From NCBI GenBank assembly GCA_946414025.1, contig CAMKMX010000006.1:1-64000 (forward strand): a stretch of DNA of 64,000 nucleotides. Direction: 5' to 3'. Both the position numbers and the translations under genes were made by a program. This stretch comes from an uncultured Fibrobacter sp. Its GTDB lineage: Bacteria; Fibrobacterota; Fibrobacteria; Fibrobacterales; Fibrobacteraceae. The notes beneath the pieces were generated by a model, which saw only the letters and a list, made by a program, of their open reading frames with translations, did no database searches and had not been told where the DNA came from. This document shows positions 6,967 through 15,445 of the stretch, in pieces. The number at the start of each line of letters is the position of its first letter. Position 1 is the stretch's first letter.

Positions 6967-8541
6967 ATTATCCTGTTTTTCCAGCTTTTCTAGAATGCTT
7001 TCGCCGGAGCGCTTGCGGCCAAGCATCAGCGCAGACGTAGCCGCCGCATAAAGGGCGCAGACGTTCTTGTAGTGGGTATTCTGGCGGAACTTGGCATAGT
7101 CGGCGGCAGAGTTGTTGTGGATCATGAACGCCCAGTCCGAAGCCTGGAAAAGCACCAGTTCGCGGGCCACCTGGTCGTAACAGCGTTTCAAGAAAGATGC
7201 CATCGCCTTGGGAGCCCTGTTCTGCCTGGCTTTCAAGTCGTTCATCATGCCCCGCATCTTGAAAAACAGCGGGTAGGCCCAGCTTACTTCGTCGTTCATC
7301 CAGACTTCGCCAAAGCCGCCCTCACCCCAAGATGAAAAGATGGGGTCGTGAACGCCCTCATCGGGGGAACTCTGCATGGTGTCTTCTAGGGAGGCCATTT
7401 CCACAACGCGGGAACTGGCGGCACGCTCGAACATCTTTTCGATGAACAGGGGGCCTTCGAACCACCAGTGTCCAAAAAGTTCGGCATCGTAGGGGCACAA
7501 GATGGAAACCTTGTTGCCATCCATCTGGGGCAAGAGTTCGGTAACGGTCGCTTCACGGTTCGCCACAAACAGGCGGGCATGATCCTCTACCAGACGGAGC
7601 GCATTCCAGGGGCGGTAAATCTGCTTGTCTTCGCTGCCAGTAATGCGGTAATACTTCAGGCCCGTCTCTATGGGAGTCTTGCCCGCCATAAAGTAATCGC
7701 CCAAGTATTCGGGACTGCGCTCCTGGGAAATATCCTTGAAAAATTCCCGATATTCCGGATGCCCAGGGTAACCTGTCTTACGGCTCCAGACCTCCATAGA
7801 GCTGCTCTGCTCACGACCCATGCAATAAAGCCCCGCAGGGGTCTTTATTGGCGCAAATACTCCGTATTTGGGTGCGGGCTTTGCCAAAAGCACGCCATGG
7901 GTCTCCAAGAAGAAATACTTGAAACCGAATTCAGCCAGAATGGAATCCAGCCCCTGGAAATAACCGCACTCCGGCAACCAGAGCCCGCTGGGCTTGCGAC
8001 CAAAAGCCTCTTCGAAGGCGCGAACGGTAATACCCAACTGCAAGCGGATTGCCTCTACATCAGACTGGTAGGCGGGCAAAAACGGGTGGGTCCCAACGCA
8101 GGTAATGAGCGTCAACTTGCCCCGTTCTTCCAGTTCCTTAAGCACTGGAACAATTTCCATATCGCAGGGGCCTTCCCAAGTGCTGATCAGGGCCAGCTGC
8201 CGACGGTAATAAAAATCCACCACCTCCGACAAGGCTTCGTCACCGCGGGCGCGAACACGCTCCTTTTCCAAAAGGTCCAGCTGCTTGTGCAAATGCCGGG
8301 TAAACTTTTCCAGCAGGAGCTTGTCGGTAAGCATGGCAAGCAAGGCCGAAGACACGCTCAGGTTCAGGGTGCCGGGCACGCCCTTCTCTTGCAGGCGCCA
8401 GAGCATCTGGATTAGGGGCAGGTAGGTTTCCGCCATAGCCTCGAAAAACCAGTTCTCTTCTAAGAACCGGTCAAATTCAGGCTCACGCACAAAAGGAAGG
8501 TGCGCGTGGAGCAGCAAGTGTATCTTGCCGGGAGCGGACAT
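6937..8541 (-). CDS. GH57 1,4-alpha-glucan branching enzyme
   Basis: Family 57 glycoside hydrolase forming alpha-1,6 branches in glycogen. All five GH57 motifs are present: HAHLP (12-16), GTHPFLP (150-156), LWLPECGY with nucleophile E191, YDAELFGHWWFEG with acid/base D352, and SDWAFMI near the C-terminus. The 534-residue length and the helical C-terminal region match the TK1436-type branching enzymes. It follows the DUF4912 gene by 33 bp on the same strand, a pairing seen in other phyla, and meets maltokinase tail to tail. Together they form an alpha-glucan metabolic cluster. Confidence 0.9.
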   Translation of the reverse strand: MSAPGKIHLLLHAHLPFVREPEFDRFLEENWFFEAMAETYLPLIQMLWRLQEKGVPGTLNLSVSSALLAMLTDKLLLEKFTRHLHKQLDLLEKERVRARGDEALSEVVDFYYRRQLALISTWEGPCDMEIVPVLKELEERGKLTLITCVGTHPFLPAYQSDVEAIRLQLGITVRAFEEAFGRKPSGLWLPECGYFQGLDSILAEFGFKYFFLETHGVLLAKPAPKYGVFAPIKTPAGLYCMGREQSSSMEVWSRKTGYPGHPEYREFFKDISQERSPEYLGDYFMAGKTPIETGLKYYRITGSEDKQIYRPWNALRLVEDHARLFVANREATVTELLPQMDGNKVSILCPYDAELFGHWWFEGPLFIEKMFERAASSRVVEMASLEDTMQSSPDEGVHDPIFSSWGEGGFGEVWMNDEVSWAYPLFFKMRGMMNDLKARQNRAPKAMASFLKRCYDQVARELVLFQASDWAFMIHNNSAADYAKFRQNTHYKNVCALYAAATSALMLGRKRSGESILEKLEKQDNLFPWIGELD

Positions 8542-8574
8542 AGACGCCGGACCTTGGAGCGACCCTCGCGGGAA

Positions 8575-9753
8575 CTACTCCGTACGCTTCACCACGATAG
8601 GAACAATCGTCGTCGGGAAATCGCCATCCTTGTCGGTGGCGAACACCGGGATAATCTTCGTAGAATCGGGCAGGTCCTCTTCGAAGCTAAATGTTCCGTC
8701 CGGATTCAGGGGGAACGGTTCGCCACGCACCTGCAGGTGAGCGTCAGGACGAGTTCCGCCATAGACGATCAGGCGGGTCTTGACCCACAGGAAAAAGTCC
8801 TTGCCGTAGTTCACGGAATCCTTGGGGAGTTCCAGCTTGTTGCTCTTGAGGGCTGCGCTGGAAAGAGCGCCCGAGAACATGGAGCCCGAAGAACTGGAGA
8901 GGCTTTCAAGCCAGTTCTTGGCAGACATGCTGGAAAGGCCCGAACTGCCGAACCCGCCGAGGGCGGCTCCGCCCAAAGAGGCCCGGACAAAGGCGTCATT
9001 CAGATTCACTTCGGAACCGTCCGTAGAGTAAGCCTGCACAGGAGCGGATTCCACAATAGGCATAAAGTTCTTGCCGGCGGCAAAGCCCAGCACGGCCACC
9101 GTCTTTTCGGAAGCCTTGTTCTCTACATACCAGCTGCGGGCATCGGCCGGAACTTCGATATCGTGGAACTTGCGCTTCTTGTTGCGTTTTACCGTCAGGT
9201 CGCCAGAAATGTTGAACAGGCGGAGCACCAGTTTGCCCTTACCCTTGCGGGCACGCTTGATACGATCTTCGGAAACATCCCAGAAGGCCTGCATCCAGTT
9301 GGGGTCCTTCTGCATGAGCACCAGATATTCGGCGTCGTAGGACTGGGCCAAAGATGCCGTCTTTGTCACGGGCTTTGCAGAAGCCTTGACCGTAGAGACC
9401 TTTTCGGTTGCCTTCGCAGTCACCTTTGCTGCCGCTTTCGTAGCTTTCTTGGCTGTAATGTTCTTGGACACGTCGGTCTGTTCAGAAGCCTTGGGAGCTG
9501 ACTTTGCCACCTTGGCAATGGCCTTTGCTGTCGCCTTCACGGCTTCGGCCACCTTCTTGATAGACTTGGACCTGTCCAGAGTCTTCTTGGCGGATTCCAC
9601 CTTTTTCGTTGCCGTTTCCACAGCGGCCTTAGCCTTGGTCGCCGCAGTCTTTACGGTCTTTTCGACCTTCTTTTCTACAGCTTTTGCCGTAGTCTTGGCA
9701 GATACCTTCGGGGCAGCCTTCTTTGCTACAGCAGTTGTTTTCTTGACAGCCAT
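8575..9753 (-). CDS. DUF4912 protein with Lys/Ala-rich histone-like N-terminus
   Basis: Residues 1 to about 135 are a low-complexity Lys/Ala/Thr/Val region (repeated AVKATAKAIAK-like words) resembling histone H1 tails, probably a disordered basic domain. Residues about 138-250 form the DUF4912 domain: YDAEYLVLMQKDPNWMQAFW, LVLRLFNISG and RSWYVENKA. The tail contains a Gly/Ser/Leu-rich stretch and a short conserved segment (VKTRLIVYGGTRPDAHLQV). An AAAGGAGG Shine-Dalgarno precedes the ATG. It is first in an operon with the GH57 branching enzyme; DUF4912 genes often neighbour GH57 genes. The role is unknown; a structural or glycan-binding function is possible. Confidence 0.85.
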   Translation of the reverse strand: MAVKKTTAVAKKAAPKVSAKTTAKAVEKKVEKTVKTAATKAKAAVETATKKVESAKKTLDRSKSIKKVAEAVKATAKAIAKVAKSAPKASEQTDVSKNITAKKATKAAAKVTAKATEKVSTVKASAKPVTKTASLAQSYDAEYLVLMQKDPNWMQAFWDVSEDRIKRARKGKGKLVLRLFNISGDLTVKRNKKRKFHDIEVPADARSWYVENKASEKTVAVLGFAAGKNFMPIVESAPVQAYSTDGSEVNLNDAFVRASLGGAALGGFGSSGLSSMSAKNWLESLSSSSGSMFSGALSSAALKSNKLELPKDSVNYGKDFFLWVKTRLIVYGGTRPDAHLQVRGEPFPLNPDGTFSFEEDLPDSTKIIPVFATDKDGDFPTTIVPIVVKRTE

Positions 9754-9777
9754 TTTCAGCCTCCTTTAATAAAACTT

Positions 9778-11016
9778 CTAGTGGGTCTGACCCCAATTAC
9801 CGACTCCCATCAAACCAATGCGGAATCCTAAAAAGATTTCATCCCATGCACGGCCAGAATCAGCAAAACGCTTTCCTCCCTGGAAAGACAAATCCAACAA
9901 GGTTCCCTTGCGGCCCAAGGGGAATCCCGCTCCCAAGGAACCGCCCAATTCATAAACATCCTTTACATACCAAGTCTTGTACCAACCACCTATACGATAA
10001 GTCATGCGGTCTGGATACGGGTCATAAAACAGCGGGCTCCCGTCACGCTGGAAACCAAGCGCCACCAAAAGGTCCTTTTGCGTTTCCGTAACAGGTTCCA
10101 TATTAAAACTGCCGCCAATATTTTCTATGTCCTTGTCCCAACCGCGAGACGCCACGTCAAGCATCACGTTGTTTCGCTTCATAAAACGGAAATTCATACC
10201 GGTGGCAAGCATCGCAGGGACTTCCACCTCTCTAGAATACTTTGTGGGAGCCAAGGTATCCAGTTCGCTCATGCGGAAATTGTAATCCAGCTTGTTCAAA
10301 AGCGTGTGGGGCGTTGTATAGGAGAAATAGAACGAAGCCTGATGCCCGCGGTACTGCAGGGCGGCCGTGTAATACGCCGGATGGTCCTTGATTTCCCAGG
10401 TCCCATCTACATAGTCCGAAATTTCGGTATTGCCCGCAGCCCACTTGTCCGTCGAAGACAGCTCTGCCGTATTCGGACCCATAGAAATCTTGCGAGTAGA
10501 ATTGCCCATCACCACATGGGCGGACGCACCAACGGAGAAATTGCGGATAATCGGCAGACGGAGCGTATAACTCGGCACGATTTCATAGACACTGCTTTGG
10601 TACTCCACAGAGGTTTCTATGGAATTTTGTTCCCCGCTGACTTCTTCATCTACATACGACGAATAGCTCTGCCAAAGGGCTACACCCATAGCACCAAATC
10701 CACCCATAGGGAACGACAAATTGAAGGAGGGCATGGTAATGTTGTTCACCCCAAAATCATTTCCATGGTCTTGCAGGTCAACCATTTCCAGCAAAAAGTT
10801 GACATTGAAAACGACCTTGGTATCAAAGGCGTTTCGCGCCGGGTTCATTACAGAAAGACCCTCGGCGTCTCCCGTCTTTGCACCCCCTGCATAACCTCGA
10901 CCGGCAGTAGAGGCCATTCCCCCGGCAATCTGTTCTTCTCCAAGGGCATCAAGACCTATAACGGAGGCAAAGGAGCAAGCGGAAAAGACAAACAGACTGA
11001 GAATGAACTTTTTCAT
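9778..11016 (-). CDS. Outer-membrane beta-barrel protein (PorV/FadL-like)
   Basis: Signal peptide MKKFILSLFVFSACSFAS, then a segment typical of the FadL/PorV-like superfamily (GGMASTAGRGYAGGAKTGDA, SVMNPARNAF), followed by alternating amphipathic strands to the C-terminus (412 residues). Its ATG overlaps the stop of the upstream lipoprotein gene by one base (TAATG), so the two are coupled and may act together at the outer membrane. Fibrobacters encode many such barrels. The substrate or role cannot be read from the sequence; PorV-like shuttle or hydrophobic-compound channel are the two main options. Confidence 0.75.
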   Translation of the reverse strand: MKKFILSLFVFSACSFASVIGLDALGEEQIAGGMASTAGRGYAGGAKTGDAEGLSVMNPARNAFDTKVVFNVNFLLEMVDLQDHGNDFGVNNITMPSFNLSFPMGGFGAMGVALWQSYSSYVDEEVSGEQNSIETSVEYQSSVYEIVPSYTLRLPIIRNFSVGASAHVVMGNSTRKISMGPNTAELSSTDKWAAGNTEISDYVDGTWEIKDHPAYYTAALQYRGHQASFYFSYTTPHTLLNKLDYNFRMSELDTLAPTKYSREVEVPAMLATGMNFRFMKRNNVMLDVASRGWDKDIENIGGSFNMEPVTETQKDLLVALGFQRDGSPLFYDPYPDRMTYRIGGWYKTWYVKDVYELGGSLGAGFPLGRKGTLLDLSFQGGKRFADSGRAWDEIFLGFRIGLMGVGNWGQTH

Positions 11017-12410
11017 TATTCATCCCCCCTCTTGTTGGCAAGCCACAGCTTCAGGGTAGAAGGCTGCTTCATCGCCGAACTAAAATCATAACGGGCGTGA
11101 TCAAAATGGGAGAAAAACACATAAGAGGTATCTTTCTTAGAGGTCACGTGGTCTGAATACGAGGAATCCCTCGGCTGCAGCACCGGGTAGCCAAGACGCA
11201 TCATCATCTTGAAGGTTCGACCATCACGGGCACGGTTGATAAAGTCCCGAAGGCCGTATGTCACTTGCAAGGTAAGGGAATCTCCATCGTAAAACACCAT
11301 ATTGGGATGCCCCTTGGAGGCAATCAGATCTTTGTTCAACTTGTAGGCTTCCATCTTGCGGACACTTTTTCCAGCGCTATCTACATAGGAACCTACCACA
11401 ACCTGGATGGGCAGTCCAAGTTCGCTAGCCCCCTGACTATCATCTCTTGCAAAGGTCATCTGGGCAAGGACAACCGTCTGACGCACATCGTCGCCATTAC
11501 CGACCGCATAGGGGAATTCATCTCCGTAGAAATCAGACAACGCCTTCATAATAGGTGCGCTTTCATATTCCACCACCAGGGAGTCATAGACACCGCCATG
11601 CAGAACCGCACAATCGGTGCAGGTTTCCTTGTTGGAGACCAAATGAGCCATGCGGAACGGGTCAAACTCGCTATAGCTCTTGGTTTCGGGAAGGGTCACC
11701 CAGAGCTTTGGGTAAAAAGCGGACATCGCCCCATAGAACCTGTAGGTCCTTGAAGCCTCTGGGGCAGAGAGTCTGAGCTGTAAACGGCAAGCCTTGGATA
11801 TTTTCTTCATTGCGGATACAAAACTCGATGGAATCTTGATCCTCACTATGGTATCCTTGGAAGAAACGGTAAACGACACCGTCGTATCCGCGGTGGCATC
11901 AGGTTTCCACTTGGTCAGTGATTTTAGCCATAGGGAGTCAGGAATTTCCGCCACGCTATCAACAAAGGACTTGGACGCCCCCTTTTCCAGTTTCCAGCTG
12001 ATTTTCAGGGATACGTCCTCTTTCAGAGGCAGGGAATCTGCCGGAAAAGACTTGGACAGGTAGAACGGCTTCAGCACACGCAAGGCCAAATGGGCCTCGG
12101 CGGAATCAGACTTTTTAAGGTCGTCAAAAAAGACTGGATCGTAAAAAGACGCGTCAAAAACAAGGTCATGAGAAACATTCGCCGTTGTTCCCAAAACTGC
12201 CCTGTCATTTGCAAGTTTCGGGGCGGAATCCAAGAAAACCTCTGCTGAAACAGGGGTCAAATCTCCGACGCTCAGTGTCTGCACCTTATAGCCGCTGGGA
12301 ATCCCCTGGTCCGAAAGCCAGCTGGCCATAACCGTCTCATCGGAATCGAAGATGCACGCGGTGAGCCCAAGCGCAATCAGCGACAAAAAAACAACTAAAA
12401 ACTTTTTCAC
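11016..12410 (-). CDS. Uncharacterised lipoprotein, 464 residues
   Basis: GTG start with a GGAG Shine-Dalgarno 6 nt upstream. The leader MKKFLVVFLSLIALGLTAC has a good lipobox (LTAC, lipidated C19). The mature part is rich in beta strands and Ser/Asp, with a CTDC pair (about 266-269). It reads like the surface lipoproteins common in the FCB group that bear DUF4270-like or carbohydrate-binding folds, but I cannot assign a family. It is coupled by a one-base overlap to the downstream barrel gene. A TATATTTGG -10-like sequence lies about 35 nt upstream of the start. Confidence 0.75.
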   Translation of the reverse strand: MKKFLVVFLSLIALGLTACIFDSDETVMASWLSDQGIPSGYKVQTLSVGDLTPVSAEVFLDSAPKLANDRAVLGTTANVSHDLVFDASFYDPVFFDDLKKSDSAEAHLALRVLKPFYLSKSFPADSLPLKEDVSLKISWKLEKGASKSFVDSVAEIPDSLWLKSLTKWKPDATADTTVSFTVSSKDTIVRIKIPSSFVSAMKKISKACRLQLRLSAPEASRTYRFYGAMSAFYPKLWVTLPETKSYSEFDPFRMAHLVSNKETCTDCAVLHGGVYDSLVVEYESAPIMKALSDFYGDEFPYAVGNGDDVRQTVVLAQMTFARDDSQGASELGLPIQVVVGSYVDSAGKSVRKMEAYKLNKDLIASKGHPNMVFYDGDSLTLQVTYGLRDFINRARDGRTFKMMMRLGYPVLQPRDSSYSDHVTSKKDTSYVFFSHFDHARYDFSSAMKQPSTLKLWLANKRGDE

Positions 12411-12480
12411 CCAGTTCTCCAGGTCAAATTCACAAATTTCAAGTCCAAATATAGAAAATGAAGATGCTTGTGAAAAGGAA

Positions 12481-13800
12481 CTAGCCCTTCAAGGACTTCT
12501 TGCGGGAATACATTTGCTGGTCGGCGCGTTCGAACACCTGGGCCACATTCCTGTCCTTGGCAGGCTCAAAGCAGGCCATGCCGCAGGCCACCACCACGCC
12601 ACCCTTTTTCTGGTTCTCCTGAACGATTCCGTCAATCTGTTCCTGGAGGTCTTCGCGCCTCTTGTAGTCGAAGTCCCGAAGGATGACCGCAAACTCGTCA
12701 CCGCCTATGCGGAACACCGGGCTGTGCTTGAAGATTTCGCAGACCAGCTTGGCCGCCCCGCAAATATATTCGTCTCCGGCCTTGTGCCCCTTGGTGTCGT
12801 TCACCTCCTTGAGGCCGTTCACGTCGCAGACGGCAAGGGCAAATTCCTGACAGGCGCCGGACTGTATTTCATGGTCCAGCCTGGTCTCGAATTCCACGAA
12901 GGCATTCTTGTTCTTGACTCCCGTAAGGCTGTCCCTGTGGGATTTTTCAAGGGCTAGGCTCAGGGCTTCGGAGAACTCGTGCTCCCTGCGGACCTGGGCG
13001 TCGATGTTGCTCACCGCAATAACAATGTGCTCATCGCCAGATGCCACCGCCTTCATGTTCATGTACGTGGGAACGCCGTGGACCAGCAGGCGGTAGGTGT
13101 AAGAGAAACTGCCGCTGTTGTCCAATTCCTTCAGTAGGGTATCCTTCACGAGAACCGCCGAAAGCAATTCCCGGTCTTCTTCGTAGATGACCCTCTGCAG
13201 GTTTTTCTGACAGTCGCCCCAAAAATCATCCCCGCTTTCTTCGATAGCCAGTTCCTTGTAAAATTCCTTGGCCTTGTATTCCGCATAGTGGTCGGTCTTG
13301 CGGTTCACGCGGTAGATGGTGACGTACTGGTTTGCAAGGGCCAGGGCGATTTGCCCGTAGGTGGCGCTCTTGGTAGTTTCCTGCTCCAGCTTCTTTTGCT
13401 GCCTGACCAGGGAATCCACGTTGCAGACGCCCACCACCAGGTAGTTCTTGTCGCCGAACTGGATGTGGACCGATTTCAGGGTGTACCAGGTGGGTTCCCC
13501 ATCAATCAGCAGGCGGTAGTTCAAGGTGAAGGGGCTGCCGTCTGCCGTCTCGGTAAGCACGTTTTCCTTGGTCAGTGCCCTGGAAAGCATGCCCTGGTCC
13601 GCCTCGAAGACCACGTTCTTCAAGTTTTTCTGCACATCTCCCCAGAACTCGTTACCCGAGTAGTCCAGCTGCAGTTGGCGGTAACCGCCACGGGAGGAAT
13701 ACTCCGCATAACGGTCCGTCTCGATATCTACAAAGTACACGCTCTCGTAATCCAGAGAGAGAGCCATGGCCATTTCAGAGAAAGATTGGGTTCCGTCCAT
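12481..13800 (-). CDS. Diguanylate cyclase with two tandem sensor (PAS-like) domains
   Basis: Predicted to make cyclic di-GMP. The C-terminal GGDEF domain (about 280-439) has an intact active site, RIGGDEFAVIL (GGDEF at 366-370), plus DSLTGVKNKNAF and DVNGLKEVND at the nucleotide- and metal-binding positions. No RxxD inhibitory site is seen at the expected position. Residues about 1-140 and 150-275 are duplicates of each other (compare YAEYSSRGGYRQL with YAEYKAKEFYKEL, and EFWGDVQKNLKNVVFEAD with DFWGDCQKNLQRVIYEED), suggesting paired PAS-like sensor modules. No membrane segment, so a cytoplasmic enzyme. The start is uncertain; TATAGA lies 9 nt upstream. Confidence 0.88.
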   Translation of the reverse strand: MDGTQSFSEMAMALSLDYESVYFVDIETDRYAEYSSRGGYRQLQLDYSGNEFWGDVQKNLKNVVFEADQGMLSRALTKENVLTETADGSPFTLNYRLLIDGEPTWYTLKSVHIQFGDKNYLVVGVCNVDSLVRQQKKLEQETTKSATYGQIALALANQYVTIYRVNRKTDHYAEYKAKEFYKELAIEESGDDFWGDCQKNLQRVIYEEDRELLSAVLVKDTLLKELDNSGSFSYTYRLLVHGVPTYMNMKAVASGDEHIVIAVSNIDAQVRREHEFSEALSLALEKSHRDSLTGVKNKNAFVEFETRLDHEIQSGACQEFALAVCDVNGLKEVNDTKGHKAGDEYICGAAKLVCEIFKHSPVFRIGGDEFAVILRDFDYKRREDLQEQIDGIVQENQKKGGVVVACGMACFEPAKDRNVAQVFERADQQMYSRKKSLKG

Positions 13801-13861
13801 GGCCTAAAATCTATATCTTTTCTACGAGGATGGCGGGTAGCCCCAGAAAAAACGGGGTTTT

Positions 13862-14014
13862 AGGGGTGTCCCCTAGGAGAGGGGGTGATGGAGGACGCGA
13901 AAAGCCACGATGAATGCGGATAGGAGATCCCCGCCGGAGCCTGCCCTGAGCCTGTCGAATGGGCGGGGATGACAAGGTGGGCTGAGCGGCCGAAATCAGG
14001 GGGAGGCTTCCCCC
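13862..14014. repeat. Composite palindromic repeat (intergenic copy)
   Basis: Three hairpin modules in a row: ggggtgtcccctaggagag, a gatccccgccgg...ggcggggatgac module holding ccctgagcctgtcgaatgg, and gggggaggcttccccc. The same modules in the same order, reversed, occur inside gluQ at 45968-46107. The central module also recurs at 50806-50860. It fills most of the 418-bp gap between the GGDEF gene and rpsP. Confidence 0.75.
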
Positions 14015-14120
14015 TTTGGAGTAAAAAAGGACTAGTTTGGGGTCGAAATTGGCGATTTTCAACCAAAATCATCAATTTTTGGGTGTTTAGACCTTGCTGG
14101 CATGCTGTTAATTTATATGT

Positions 14121-14152
14121 AAAGAACGGAAAAATTTTACATTCCGTCCTTT
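14121..14152. promoter_or_regulatory. Inverted repeat overlapping the rpsP -35 box
   Basis: Arms AAAGAACGGAA and TTCCGTCCTTT (10 of 11 paired) flank a 10-bp AT-rich spacer. The right arm overlaps the first bases of the -35 hexamer, the position of a repressor operator. It could equally be a terminator-like hairpin, but no plus-strand gene lies upstream. Confidence 0.45.
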
Positions 14153-14178
14153 ACACACAAGTTTTTTGTTGTTATATT
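14150..14178 (+). promoter_or_regulatory. Sigma-70-type promoter of the rpsP operon
   Basis: TTTACA (14150-14155), 17-bp spacer, TATATT (14173-14178), about 40 bp before the rpsP ATG. An aaagagg Shine-Dalgarno follows. Best-formed promoter in the window. Confidence 0.75.
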
Positions 14179-14218
14179 TGGCCTCAAAAAGAAACAATCA
14201 ACCCTAAAAGAGGTTAAA

Positions 14219-14668
14219 ATGGCAACTGTTATCCGTCTCGCTCGCTTTGGCAAGCGTCACAACCCCATCTACCGCGCCGTGGTCATCGACAGCCGCAAGG
14301 CCCGCGACGATAGCTTTATCGAACAGGTGGGTTTCTACAACCCCAACCTGAAGAAGCCCGAAATCCGTTTCGAGCAGGAAAAGGTCCTCAAGTGGCTCCA
14401 GACCGGCGCTCAGCCCTCTGACACCGTCCGCAGCCTCCTGAAGAAGGTGGGCATCATGGAACTCTTCCACGAGCTCCGCGCCGGCCGTTCCATCGAAGGC
14501 AAGGTCGCCACTCCTAAGGCCGACAAGGCCAAGAAGGCCAAGCTCGGTCCCAAGGCTCTCGCCAAGATCGAAGCTGAAAAGGCCGCCAAGGAAGCCGCCG
14601 CTGCCGAAGCCGCTGCAGCCGCCGAAGCTCCTGCCGAAGCTGCCGCTGAAGCCCCGGCCGAAGCCTAA
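14219..14668 (+). CDS. rpsP: 30S ribosomal protein S16
   Basis: Small-subunit protein needed for 30S assembly. The first about 85 residues are canonical S16 (MATVIRLARFGKRHNPIYRAVVID begins the match; ERVLKWL-type segment and PSDTV follow). Residues about 95-149 are an extra Lys/Ala then Ala/Glu/Pro-rich tail, longer than in most bacteria and probably disordered. A consensus promoter and an AGAGG Shine-Dalgarno lie upstream, and a strong terminator-like hairpin follows the gene, so it may be expressed more highly than the rest of the operon. Gene order rpsP-rimM-trmD-rplS is conserved across bacteria. Confidence 0.97.
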   Translation: MATVIRLARFGKRHNPIYRAVVIDSRKARDDSFIEQVGFYNPNLKKPEIRFEQEKVLKWLQTGAQPSDTVRSLLKKVGIMELFHELRAGRSIEGKVATPKADKAKKAKLGPKALAKIEAEKAAKEAAAAEAAAAAEAPAEAAAEAPAEA

Positions 14669-14684
14669 TCTCACTCTTTTGCGG

Positions 14685-14714
14685 AGTCCTGTGCCTCGTG
14701 CGCAGGACTTTTTT
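14685..14714 (+). terminator. Rho-independent terminator after rpsP
   Basis: Stem AGTCCTG/CAGGACT with a short GC-rich loop, directly followed by TTTTTT. It lies 17 bp after the rpsP stop and 170 bp before rimM, so it likely attenuates read-through into rimM-trmD-rplS. Confidence 0.8.
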
Positions 14715-14730
14715 CGTCTAAGGACGTTTA

Positions 14731-14829
14731 TTGAGTTATCAGTCATCAGTTATCAGTTGTCAGTGTATAATTTGGCGCCAAAGGCGCGATTATAAGAACT
14801 CACAACTCATAACTCACAACTCATTACTA
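14731..14829. repeat. ACTCAT-type fold-back repeat with GGCGCC core (copy 1)
   Basis: Left arm of gagttatcagt-like units, core ataatttggcgccaaaggcg, right arm of aactcacaactcataactc units. The arms are imperfectly complementary and could form a long hairpin. A second copy with the same core is at 45421-45516. Confidence 0.7.
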
Positions 14830-14884
14830 ATCTTTCACCTCACACCCCACACCTCCCTAGCCCCTAACCCCTATCCCCTACCCA
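14830..14884. repeat. TCACAC/CCTA repeat tract before rimM
   Basis: ctttcacctcacaccccacacc followed by cctagcccctaacccctatc, abutting the rimM start. Same unit types as at 4.2 and 18.5 kb. Confidence 0.55.
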
Positions 14885-15445
14885 ATGCCCGACTACTCCA
14901 ACTACATCACCGTCTGCGAACTCATGGGAAGCCATGGCGTCAGGGGCTTTATCAAGGCCCGGCCCACGACCCATGACCCGGAGCGGCACAAGCTGTTGAA
15001 GGCCGTGGTGGTGGAAAAGGTGAACGGGCAGTTCGTGGAACTGGAAGTGGAAGAGTCCAAGCTGGCGGGGGCGCTCTGGCACCTGAAGTTCAAGGGTTTC
15101 GACACTCCGGAATCCTTGCGGCCCCTGGTGAACGGGAGCCTGATGGTAAGCCCCGACGAGCGGATTCCCGCCCCCGAAGGGGAGTTCTACCTGGACGACC
15201 TGGCGGGATTTGCGGTCAAGCTCTCGGACGGACGCACCGTAGGCGAAGTGCTGGAGGTGCAGGAACTGCCCACTGTAGACGCCTTCCTCATCAAGTTTGC
15301 CGAAGAAGCCCAGGCGGAGTTTTCCAAGAAGCCCATCCTTGCCCCCTGGATTGAGGACTGCGTGTCAGAAATTGACGAAGAAAACCGGGCCATCGTCTGC
15401 GACGGCGACTACCTGCGGGCGCTGTGCCCCGAGGAGCGCCCATGA
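14885..15445 (+). CDS. rimM: Ribosome maturation factor RimM
   Basis: Assembly factor for the 30S head that binds S19. N-terminal RimM domain (about 5-90, with the family signature GSHGVRGFIKARPTT) and C-terminal PRC-barrel (about 98-180, GEFYLDDLAGF, GEVLEVQELP). Length 186 is typical. The ATG directly follows a CCTA repeat and has no Shine-Dalgarno. Its stop overlaps the trmD start (ATGA), so rimM and trmD are translationally coupled. Confidence 0.95.
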   Translation: MPDYSNYITVCELMGSHGVRGFIKARPTTHDPERHKLLKAVVVEKVNGQFVELEVEESKLAGALWHLKFKGFDTPESLRPLVNGSLMVSPDERIPAPEGEFYLDDLAGFAVKLSDGRTVGEVLEVQELPTVDAFLIKFAEEAQAEFSKKPILAPWIEDCVSEIDEENRAIVCDGDYLRALCPEERP

